Shown: positions 1-6,825 of the stretch, in pieces
How the letters are laid out: each line of letters starts with the position of its first letter
Position numbering within the stretch: the first letter of the stretch is position 1
DNA from: Chrysochromulina parva
Taxonomy: Eukaryota; Haptophyta; Prymnesiales; Chrysochromulinaceae
Length of the DNA stretch: 15,860 bases
Reading direction: 5' to 3'
Assembly (NCBI GenBank): GCA_002887195.1
Contig: PJAB01001269.1
Location: 1 to 15,860, forward strand
The notes under the pieces: model-generated
What the model was told of the DNA's origin: nothing
Database searches by the model: none
The model's input: only the letters and a program-made list of their open reading frames with translations
Translations under genes and position numbers: made by a program

Positions 1-1
1 G

Positions 2-169
2 GACATCGGCCTCATCGCAGGCGTCGGCGGCGGCGTCCTCCTTCTCATGACCGGCCTCTGCGGGCTGGCTTGGAAATGGCGCCGAAGGAAAGCATCTCCT
101 AGCAGCAGGGGACTTGAGCTGCGGCATGTACAGGGGCAAGTGCTGTGTCCCGTCCGTCTGCTCGAATGA
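2..169 (+). CDS. C-terminal end of a single-pass membrane protein (5' partial)
   Basis: Frame 2 is open from the first base of the window to a TGA at 167-169 and encodes 55 residues. It starts with a glycine-rich hydrophobic span of about 24 residues (DIGLIAGVGGGVLLLMTG onward, then LCGLAW), followed at once by the basic stop-transfer cluster KWRRRK and a short polar tail ending VRLLE. That order is typical of the transmembrane segment and short cytoplasmic tail of a type I surface protein. The ectodomain lies upstream of the window, so the family cannot be named. The glycine-rich span resembles those of algal surface proteins with adhesive ectodomains, like the large gene at 6826-11178, but that link is a guess. 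The membrane anchor is well supported because hydrophobic span, basic cluster and stop codon fall in the right order. Confidence 0.62.
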   Translation, partial: DIGLIAGVGGGVLLLMTGLCGLAWKWRRRKASPSSRGLELRHVQGQVLCPVRLLE

Positions 170-809
170 GGAGACCACAGTTAGAGACCAGATGCGCGAG
201 ATGAGTGCGAGACGGCAGGTGCGACGATCCAGCGGCACTTTTGTTAGCACGTCTGTAGCGGCACTCATGCGCGGACGCGAGCAACCTGAACTAGGCAGAT
301 CGTGAAGATGGGCACCACATGTGGTGGGCACACGTTGAACTCTCTCCCGAGCACACACATACATGTTGACACACACGTGTGAGGTGGGCACACCTTCCCG
401 CTCGCTATCTCGCTTCCCGCTCGCGCTCGCTCCCGAGCTCTCACAGCACCGATGGCCGGCGATGGGGTCGGGTCTATACACCTGCTCCGCCCCCGTCGCT
501 GTGTGCGACTTTATGCACCGGACATAGACCCAAGACCGGAGACCACGCCCACCTAATATACGCCTTCCGCGTTCAGAGCTCAGAGGTGTAAGAGCAGGTC
601 GGAGGCCGAACCGCGGGAACGGCCGGATGACACGAGCCGTGAGCCGAGCACGGTCGTCGCGGCGGACATCGACATGCTTGCGTTTTAGCCGTTGACTTTG
701 AGTCCTGTCTCATGCGCATACACTTCAAAATATCGCGGCTGCAAACGTGACTCGTGGTGCACAGTGGTCTGGCGCCACGCCACATGACATACATACGCGA
801 CTGTACCGA
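170..809. other. Intergenic region with no supported gene
   Basis: About 640 bp without a convincing coding frame. It should contain the 3' UTR of the leftward partial gene and the downstream region of the minus-strand frame at 810-1580. Around 340-395 it is rich in CA/TG steps, including a short ACACGTGT palindrome. Around 400-440 it is rich in CTCGC/TCCCG steps. Short open frames are present on both strands but have no recognisable domain, and I treat them as chance. Confidence 0.5.
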
Positions 810-1580
810 CTAGTAGCGCCTGGCCTGGCGCCTGGACAGCGCTTGAAGCGGGAACTCGCTCAGCCCGCCGGGCCGAAACCCCGCGAGGAGCTCCAGATCA
901 GTCAGGAGCTCGTCCTCGCGCTCCGATGATGGAGGAACATGAACAGTACGTTGGTTCGTTCCATCTTCCATGGCGTCCGAGGTCGTCGTAAAGTTGAGAT
1001 GATGCTCACTCATCGCGTCCTCATGCTCCATGATCAAGCTCATGCCTTCATCTTTCCAAGGGAGGCCCCCATATCCACCGTCGCGCTGAGCTGCCGCCGT
1101 ACCAGAGACGCGCGTACATGTACCGGACACCGTGCTGCTTGTCGGATATTGGTGCATCGGAGTGTTGAGACTCACTCCTGTTGAGCCCTGGTCCGCTGCC
1201 GAAAGAGGTTCTGCTGATCGCGTGCCCGTGAGCTCACGTGATAAGCTAAAGGCACTGAACATCATCGCGGGGCCATTAGATGAGCTCGACAGCAACGGCC
1301 GAACGGCGGGTTGCGGCTCCATCACGGAGCGCTGGCGGAGGCGAGCGTCTGCTCGGCAGGAGGCCACATATGTCTCCCACGCGTGCATCTTCGTCGCCGT
1401 GGCGGCCGCGGCGCGGGCGCGGCGCTCAAGTAAGTCACGGCATGTAGCGGACATCGAGGAGAGCGACGGCGCCGACGTTTGTACGAAGGTCGAATGTGGA
1501 ACAAAGAAAGTTGGAATCGCAGAAAGTTGGGAAAGTCCGCACTTCGCGATCGTAGCATCGTAGCATGCATCCAAGTTCAT
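810..1580 (-). CDS. Hypothetical protein, possibly a 3' continuation of the EF-hand gene
   Basis: This frame encodes 256 residues from its first ATG (complement of 1578-1580) to a TAG at 810-812. I do not recognise a family. About 55 residues in there is an Ala/Arg-rich, probably helical stretch (CRDLLERRARAAAATATK onward). The middle is Ser/Thr/Pro-rich and probably disordered. The end is acidic then basic (EREDELLTDLELLAGF, finishing SRRQARRY). The frame is identical to that of the EF-hand gene upstream and is separated from it by a single TAA at 1620-1622; the codons between that TAA and this ATG are all open. It could be a separate gene with a very short upstream gap, a 3' exon joined by an intron that removes the TAA, or an accidental frame. 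A stop-free run of about 269 codons in moderately GC-rich DNA argues against chance. Confidence 0.42.
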   Translation of the reverse strand: MNLDACYDATIAKCGLSQLSAIPTFFVPHSTFVQTSAPSLSSMSATCRDLLERRARAAAATATKMHAWETYVASCRADARLRQRSVMEPQPAVRPLLSSSSNGPAMMFSAFSLSRELTGTRSAEPLSAADQGSTGVSLNTPMHQYPTSSTVSGTCTRVSGTAAAQRDGGYGGLPWKDEGMSLIMEHEDAMSEHHLNFTTTSDAMEDGTNQRTVHVPPSSEREDELLTDLELLAGFRPGGLSEFPLQALSRRQARRY

Positions 1581-1619
1581 GCAATTCACGCGTTCATTTC
1601 GCACGCTCACTGTCGTTTG

Positions 1620-3905
1620 TTATCCGTACCCGACCGCACGCGTGGTCTCCGCGTCCCTACCTACTAATTCGTACGCTGCCCGCCCGAGCTGCTGGGGTTG
1701 ATGCAGCCCCCTCGGTGGCAGCTCGGACCTGCTCGTGCGGCACCCGGCAGCGGCATCTTCCCGTGGCGCCAAGGGCGGAACCGCTCTCAGGTCAGGCGGA
1801 GCCCGCGCGTCGGGCACCGTAATCTCGGCCGCCATCGCCACCACCGTGCTCGGCGCGAGGAGATAGAGCGGCACTGTTGATGCTCGTGCCGGAGCTGGCG
1901 TCATTGCCGCCGCCGCCGTGTTATTAGATGCGGTGGCGCGCGGTCGCGGCGAGCCAGCACTGGCCGCGCGCTGGTGGCTCATCTCCTCCTCCACCTGCCT
2001 CCGCTTCATCCACTCGTGCCTCGTGGCGGCGGCGGCGGCGGCGGCCTCTCGGGCGGCACGACTCGCCTCCGTGGCCGGCGTTCCCACAGCGGTCCATCGC
2101 GGGGCAGCAGCGCTCAACTCAGCGCTCCGCGCCCCCAGCGCCACCACGCCGAGCCCCAGACACGCGGCCGCCGCCGTCGATGAGGCGCCCGGAGGCGAGG
2201 CGCCTTGCAGAGGCGACATTGGCAGAGGTGAGATGCACGCGAGCGGCGACGGCCGTGCAGGCAGCGGCATCGATGGACGCGCAGGCAGGGTGTGCGCTGG
2301 TGCGGCGTCCTCTGGCTCAGCAGGCATCCCTGCCACGCACCGGCGCCACTCACCATGTTCAGCAAAAAAGGCGTGAGGAGAAGGCTCCGGAAGAGACGGC
2401 ACGGATGGAGGCGGCAGCTCGAGTGCCGATGGCGGCTCGGGCAGTGGCGGTAGCGGCAGCGGCACTTGGACAGGCGGCAGCCCACAGCTGGGCGCCTGAC
2501 ACCATCTCGTGGCCTCGTCCACCGACGCGGCGCGCGTCGTCTCGGGCGCACCCCGCGTCGTCTCGGGCGCACCGTCGCGTGCGTGCGCGCGCAGGCGGTG
2601 CCGGTTGCGTGCTTCGACCTCGATGACGCCCTTGGCACCCACCTGCAGCGCCGCCGCCAGCTGCACGTCGGCACCACGGCGTAAGAGCCTGTCCAGCTCA
2701 TGGAAGTCGAGGGTCCCACTACGGTCGGCGTCGAGGGCGTCGAACATCCCCTCCATCTCGGCAGCGCCGTACTGAGGCAGCCCGAGCATCGACAGCACCT
2801 GCGCACACTCCGAGCGCGATATGCGCCCATCTCCATTGCGGTCAAAGGAGCGGAACACGTCCATCACGCGCGGCAGGTTCTGTAGAAGCTGTGCGCGGAT
2901 CTCCATGCGCATCTGGTCTGTCGGCCGCTCGCCCACAGATGGTGGCGTCGGTCGCTCGCCCACAGATGGTGGCGTCGGCCGCTCGCCCACAGATGGTGGC
3001 GTCGGCCGCTCGCCCACAGATGGTGGCGTCGGCCGCTCGCCCACAGATGGTGGGTTTGGGCTTTTGGGCGGCTGGTGCACACGGCGTGTCGTGGGCACCT
3101 TCGGCGTCGCGCCGTGCGTGGGTGAGGGCGCAGGCGCGGCTGGCGACGGGACCTGCGGCGTCCCGTGGCAGTTGCAGCTGGTACGAAAATCAGCCAATTG
3201 GTCTCGTATCCTCTGCTCGCGCGCTTGCCTCAGCTCCATCGAGGTCTTCAGGTGCTGCATCGAAAGGACCGTGGGTGCGTACGCAGCGCGCGGCACTGCA
3301 GGGTCAGCCGCGTGAGCCATGGCGGCGGAGGTGGCGGCTGCTGCGCATCTGGCCGTGCGGGTGCTCCTACCGGTTGCCGCAGGGTTGCTTTCCTGGAGCT
3401 GACGCGCTGCACACTCAGCAAGCAGGTCGGCGAGCTCGCGGCTGAGCTTGTGAGCTTCGACCTCCCCCTCCCACGTTTCCACGTCGTGGACCGAATCGTG
3501 CTGCTGCTGCTGCTCGAATTCGAGTAGTCGCTGCGCGTGCGATCGCAAGGTAAGGAGTTCTTGCGCCGCCAGCGTGGACTCATGAGTGGGCCACTGTGCC
3601 GCTTGTGATGTGAGCAGGCGCTGTGCGTGCTGTTGTAAGGCATGGAGCTCGTGTGGTGTCAGCGTAGGTTCGTGAGCGGAGGGCTGTGGCGGATGTGGTG
3701 GTGAAGGAGGCCGCGTTGGTGATCGTAGTGGTGGTGGTGACGGTTGAGGCTCCGGCGAATGCAATCGATGACGCTGTCGATGCTGCTCGTAAGCGAGCAG
3801 CTGCCGCGCGGTCAGGCGAAGCTGTGCTTCGTTGACGACCGTCTCGCTCAAGCTCATGGACAATTGGAAGGTGCGAGGGACGCCGTACCGCGAGCCTCCC
3901 GACAT
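1620..3905 (-). CDS. EF-hand calcium-binding protein with N-terminal helical repeats and SVGERPTPP repeats
   Basis: A 761-residue frame from an ATG at 3903-3905 to a TAA at 1620-1622. Two canonical EF-hand loops lie at residues 355-366 (DRNGDGRISRSE) and 392-403 (DADRSGTLDFHE). Both have acidic or polar ligands at positions 1, 3 and 5, Gly at 6, a hydrophobic residue at 8 and Glu at 12, so both should bind calcium. They sit close together, as in one calmodulin lobe. Before them, residues 29-131 hold three related helical units of the form LTxxELxxLxxHAQRLL. Residues 287-329 are five SVGERPTPP units encoded by a minisatellite. The C-terminal half is Pro/Ala/Arg-rich with no recognised domain, and its last 60 residues look least protein-like, so an unseen splice site there is possible. 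It is probably a soluble calcium sensor or scaffold. No catalytic domain is visible. It diverges from MCM9. Confidence 0.8.
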   Translation of the reverse strand: MSGGSRYGVPRTFQLSMSLSETVVNEAQLRLTARQLLAYEQHRQRHRLHSPEPQPSPPPLRSPTRPPSPPHPPQPSAHEPTLTPHELHALQQHAQRLLTSQAAQWPTHESTLAAQELLTLRSHAQRLLEFEQQQQHDSVHDVETWEGEVEAHKLSRELADLLAECAARQLQESNPAATGRSTRTARCAAAATSAAMAHAADPAVPRAAYAPTVLSMQHLKTSMELRQAREQRIRDQLADFRTSCNCHGTPQVPSPAAPAPSPTHGATPKVPTTRRVHQPPKSPNPPSVGERPTPPSVGERPTPPSVGERPTPPSVGERPTPPSVGERPTDQMRMEIRAQLLQNLPRVMDVFRSFDRNGDGRISRSECAQVLSMLGLPQYGAAEMEGMFDALDADRSGTLDFHELDRLLRRGADVQLAAALQVGAKGVIEVEARNRHRLRAHARDGAPETTRGAPETTRAASVDEATRWCQAPSCGLPPVQVPLPLPPLPEPPSALELPPPSVPSLPEPSPHAFFAEHGEWRRCVAGMPAEPEDAAPAHTLPARPSMPLPARPSPLACISPLPMSPLQGASPPGASSTAAAACLGLGVVALGARSAELSAAAPRWTAVGTPATEASRAAREAAAAAAATRHEWMKRRQVEEEMSHQRAASAGSPRPRATASNNTAAAAMTPAPARASTVPLYLLAPSTVVAMAAEITVPDARAPPDLRAVPPLAPREDAAAGCRTSRSELPPRGLHQPQQLGRAAYELVGRDAETTRAVGYG
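2533..2574 (-). repeat. Two tandem 21-bp units in the EF-hand gene
   Basis: Two adjacent 21-bp units, nearly identical, encode GAPETTR twice just after the EF-hand pair (residues 445-458). The unit length keeps the frame, so copy number can change without breaking the protein. Confidence 0.75.
2921..3048 (-). repeat. 27-bp coding minisatellite, five units
   Basis: Four full 27-bp units at 2941-3048, plus a 20-bp partial unit at 2921-2940, encode SVGERPTPP about five times. The copies are almost identical: one full unit reads GGTCGCTC where the others read GGCCGCTC. They are contiguous, with no spacers. The unit length is a multiple of three, so expansion or contraction stays in frame. The near-identity implies recent duplication or ongoing homogenisation. 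Confidence 0.93.
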
Positions 3906-4123
3906 GCGAACGTTACACCTCGACCAAAAGAGGCAGAAGATTTTGCACGAAATCGCGAGAAAGTTACGTCACGTGTGATCCACAATCTCAATGCCCTAGA
4001 CATCCCTGCGACACGGCGTCGTGTTGAGCGCCCGAACGGCGCTGGCTGAATGCGGTCGCGGGATCAGCGAGAGAAAATCCGGGCGAGCTTTGATCGGGCG
4101 AGCTTTGATCGCTGGCCGGGTCG
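3906..4123. promoter_or_regulatory. Shared divergent promoter between the EF-hand gene and MCM9
   Basis: The start codons of the two divergent genes are 218 bp apart, so both 5' UTRs and core promoters must lie here unless undetected 5' exons exist. The stretch at 3964-3975 reads TTACGTCACGTG. It overlaps a CRE/bZIP-type octamer (TTACGTCA, 3964-3971) with a CACGTG E-box/G-box (3970-3975). No convincing TATA box is seen. The factor families are known from other eukaryotes; use here is inferred. Confidence 0.5.
4081..4110 (+). repeat. 15-bp perfect tandem duplication just upstream of the MCM9 start
   Basis: GGGCGAGCTTTGATC occurs twice back to back (4081-4095 and 4096-4110), 13 bp before the MCM9 ATG, probably in its 5' leader. 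The second copy ends in a TGA at 4106-4108 that is in frame with MCM9 and limits how far the frame can extend upstream. Confidence 0.9.
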
Positions 4124-6472
4124 ATGTCAAGAAACCACGAGAACGCGTTGCAGTGCACGATCAACGCCGAGGCACTGACGAACTCCGAGTACACCGACAT
4201 GATGTGCACGTACCTCCTCTCCCACCACTGGAAGGACATTGTCGCCATCCTCAACGACCAAAACACCTCCACCGCAAAGCACCACTCGATCGCCGTCAAC
4301 TGCCTTGATCTCATTTGGGACATTTCGGCCCTCGGCGCGCTACTGCTCCATCACCCGGGCAAGCTGCAGGAGCCCATGGATGAGGCCATTCGCATGGCAC
4401 AGCAGCGGGTGCAAGAGCGTGGTGACGAGGACCTCGACTTCATGGCGCAGCCCAAGGAGAGCGTCCACCTGCGCCTGCACCACCTTCCGTGCTGCAAAGA
4501 GCTGTGCAAGCCGACGGTCACTTCCATCCGTGCGGCCGACATCAACCGGCTCCTCTCGGTGTCGGGCACGGTCATCCGCACGGGCGTCGTCAAGATGGTG
4601 CACCAGCGGCGCGAGTACATGTGCACCAAGTGCAAGCATCGCTTCGCCGTCGAGTGCGACCTTGAGCAGCGCAACTCGATGCCGCTGCCGCTAGAGTGCC
4701 CATCCGACGGCCTCGCGGCTAGGCCCTGCGCCGGCTTCAAGTTCGAGCCGGTGCCAGGCACCGAGGTGTGCCGAGACTACCAGGAGGTGCGTATCCAGGA
4801 GCAAGTGCATCGACTCACGGTCGGCGCCATCCCGCGCTCGATCACGCTCATCCTGCAAGACGACCTCGTGGACCGGTGCAAGCCGGGCGACGACGTGACC
4901 GTCGTCGGCGTGCTGCGCAAGCGTTGGCGGCCCCTCGCGAAGGACCAGCGGCCCGATGTCGAGCTCGCGATCACGGCTGAGCACGTGCGCGTGCGCAATG
5001 AGGAGCGCGGTGTCGACCACGTGTCGCGCGAGCTCCAGATGGAGTTCCAGGAGTTTTGGGGGCGCCACGCGGGGCGTGAGCTCGTGGCGCGCGACTGGTT
5101 GCTGCATCAGATGTGCCCGAGCCTCTCAGGCATGTACCTGGTCAAGCTGGCGACGCTGCTCACGCTCATAGGGGGTGTGGGCCACACGGACAGCAGCGGC
5201 ATGCGTGTACGCGGCGAGTCGCACATGCTTCTGGTGGGCGACGCGGGTGTGGGCAAGTCGCAGGTACTCCGGTACGCTGCCAAGCTCTCGCCGCGGAGGA
5301 TGTGGGCATCGCGCAGGGACCTTGCATGCATGTGCTCACCACGGCGCCCTGCCCTTCCCCACAGGTACGCTGCCAAGCTCTCGCCGCGCTCGGTGCTCAC
5401 CACAGGCATTGGCTCGACCGCCGCCGGCCTCACGTGCACCGCCGTCAAAGACACGAGCGGTGAGTGGATGCTCGAGGCGGGAGCCCTGGTGCTTGCTGAC
5501 GGCGGCTTGTGCTGCGTCGACGAGTTCGACTCAATCAAGAATGATGAGCGCACCGCCGTCCTCGAGGCCATGGAGCAGCAGACGATCTCCGTCGCCAAGG
5601 CAGGCATGGTGTGCAAGCTGCGCACCAAGTGCACCGTCATCGCCGCGACCAACCCCAAGAGCGGCAAGATGGACAAGCACGTGGCGCTGCACTCGCAGAC
5701 GGGCCTCTCGACGCCGCTCATCTCGCGCTTCGACATCGTGCTGCTCCTCTCTGACGCGCATGATGACGATCGAGACAAGCGCATCTCGGCGCACATCCTA
5801 GCCGCAACCGCCGCCGCGCCGGGCGCGGCCCCTGCCGCCGCCGCCGCCGCCGCCTCCTCCTCGTCGGCGTGCAGCAGGGAAGAGGCGTGGCCGCTTGACA
5901 AGCTGCGCAAGTACATTGAGTACGTCAAGGCCACGCGGCTGCCCACGCTCAGTGAGCCCGCGCAGCGCGTGCTGCAGGCGTACTACTCGCGTATGCGCGC
6001 CACAGCAGACCGCGATGCCTCGCGCTCGACGATCCGCATGCTCGAGGCGCTCGTGCGGCTGGCACAGGCGCACGCACGCCTCATGTTCCAGCACGAGGTG
6101 AGCTTGGTCGACGCGTGCCACGCCATACTCCTGATGGAGGGCGCGCAGAATTCGCCCGACATCGTCGGGAACGACTTCTCGGTCCTCAAGTCCGAGTTCC
6201 CAACCGACCCGATGACGGAGTACGTGCACTTCGAGAAGCACGTCCTCGCGCAGCTCGGGCTGGATGGAGGCGGAGGCACGTCGCCTGCCAAAGGCGCCAA
6301 GGGCCCCGCGTGGCACGCACAGCAGTTTGGCGACAACGAGGGTGACAAGCGGGATGGAAGCGACGTCAAGCGTGCGCGCCACGGCCCACTTGATGACTAC
6401 ATGCTGGGTGGTGGGGCGCCGCCGGCAGCGGCAGGACCAGGAGCGCGACCGGGCTTCACCGGTTTCCATTAG
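4124..6472 (+). CDS. MCM9: DNA helicase MCM9 (782 codons as read, about 751 residues after removal of one predicted intron)
   Basis: An MCM-family AAA+ helicase. MCM9 works with MCM8 in the nucleus in homologous recombination and in resection and mismatch-linked repair. The assignment rests on MCM9-like blocks: SVSGTVIRTGVVK (145-157), CRDYQEVRIQEQV (216-228), SITLILQDDLVDRCKPGDD (239-257) and MEQQTISVAKAG (483-494). A zinc-finger-like set is C167, C170, C192 and C202. Walker A is GDAGVGKSQ (372-380), Walker B VDEF (465-468), sensor 1 AATNP (507-511) and the arginine finger SRFD (534-537). All core motifs are intact. The ATG at 4124 is the first after an in-frame TGA at 4106. Residues 384-414 repeat RYAAKLSPR and are best read as a 93-nt intron. 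An Ala/Ser-rich insertion lies at 561-583. The C-terminal tail past the core is short, whereas animal MCM9 has a long one. MCM8 is the main alternative but fits less well. Confidence 0.93.
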   Translation: MSRNHENALQCTINAEALTNSEYTDMMCTYLLSHHWKDIVAILNDQNTSTAKHHSIAVNCLDLIWDISALGALLLHHPGKLQEPMDEAIRMAQQRVQERGDEDLDFMAQPKESVHLRLHHLPCCKELCKPTVTSIRAADINRLLSVSGTVIRTGVVKMVHQRREYMCTKCKHRFAVECDLEQRNSMPLPLECPSDGLAARPCAGFKFEPVPGTEVCRDYQEVRIQEQVHRLTVGAIPRSITLILQDDLVDRCKPGDDVTVVGVLRKRWRPLAKDQRPDVELAITAEHVRVRNEERGVDHVSRELQMEFQEFWGRHAGRELVARDWLLHQMCPSLSGMYLVKLATLLTLIGGVGHTDSSGMRVRGESHMLLVGDAGVGKSQVLRYAAKLSPRRMWASRRDLACMCSPRRPALPHRYAAKLSPRSVLTTGIGSTAAGLTCTAVKDTSGEWMLEAGALVLADGGLCCVDEFDSIKNDERTAVLEAMEQQTISVAKAGMVCKLRTKCTVIAATNPKSGKMDKHVALHSQTGLSTPLISRFDIVLLLSDAHDDDRDKRISAHILAATAAAPGAAPAAAAAAASSSSACSREEAWPLDKLRKYIEYVKATRLPTLSEPAQRVLQAYYSRMRATADRDASRSTIRMLEALVRLAQAHARLMFQHEVSLVDACHAILLMEGAQNSPDIVGNDFSVLKSEFPTDPMTEYVHFEKHVLAQLGLDGGGGTSPAKGAKGPAWHAQQFGDNEGDKRDGSDVKRARHGPLDDYMLGGGAPPAAAGPGARPGFTGFH
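5271..5388 (+). repeat. 25-bp direct repeat flanking the MCM9 intron
   Basis: A 25-bp stretch starting GGTACGCTGCCAAGC at 5271-5295 recurs exactly at 5364-5388. A second, shorter tract, GTGCTCACCAC, occurs in the same order at 5332-5342 and 5393-5403. In the upstream copy the two tracts are 36 nt apart; in the downstream copy they are 4 nt apart. The predicted intron therefore looks like a diverged, partly expanded duplicate of the exon that follows it. Confidence 0.93.
5272..5364 (+). other. Predicted 93-nt spliceosomal intron in MCM9 (phase 2)
   Basis: The segment starts GTACGC and ends CCCTTCCCCACAG, giving GT-AG ends, a pyrimidine-rich 3' end and a CTCAC branch-like site about 25 nt before the AG. 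Removing it joins CG to G and restores R-Y-A-A-K-L-S-P-R directly after Walker A, the continuous order seen across MCM9 proteins. It has no in-frame stop and is a multiple of three, so an unspliced transcript would encode a 31-residue insertion. Splicing is inferred; no transcript is available here. Confidence 0.82.
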
Positions 6473-6825
6473 AAACATTTGTGTGGCCGGCCAGCTCCGT
6501 GTGAGTTTTCCGATGTTGATCCGATGTAGGACCGTTAATCGAGTTCAGAAACAATCTTGCTAAGGATGTTCAGGCTGGGATCGCGTAGGTGTCCAACATG
6601 ATCATTTTAACTCAACGCGCTGCACGCTGCAGCTGTGCATAACGTAAGTAGCTAAAACCGCGAGATGGGACCCCGGCAACGCGTCGGATCTGCAGGATCT
6701 ACTGAGGCTACAGCTGTCCTTGTAGGTTCCGGCACGTGCGCCATTTCGTTACGAAGCGAACGGTCGCGACCGGCACGAGGTTTCGCCCCGATGGCGGTGC
6801 GCAAACCCCAGGCAAAAGCAGCGCG
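6473..6825. other. Convergent intergenic region between MCM9 and the surface-protein gene
   Basis: About 350 bp between the two stop codons. It is less GC-rich than the flanking coding DNA and must hold both 3' UTRs. No hairpin-plus-T-run terminator, tRNA or convincing small frame was found. Confidence 0.55.

Noticed and set aside
1132..1563. A 143-codon plus-strand frame opposite the 810-1580 frame
   Set aside because: It is shorter than the minus-strand frame and has no recognisable feature. The minus frame is longer and continuous with the EF-hand frame, though neither is proven.
2921..3048. CRISPR-like array of 27-bp repeats
   Set aside because: The units are contiguous without spacers, are in frame within a protein-coding gene, and sit in a eukaryotic genome.
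5107..5946. A 279-codon minus-strand frame opposite MCM9
   Set aside because: It overlaps the conserved MCM9 AAA+ core. It is a compositional shadow of GC-rich codons.
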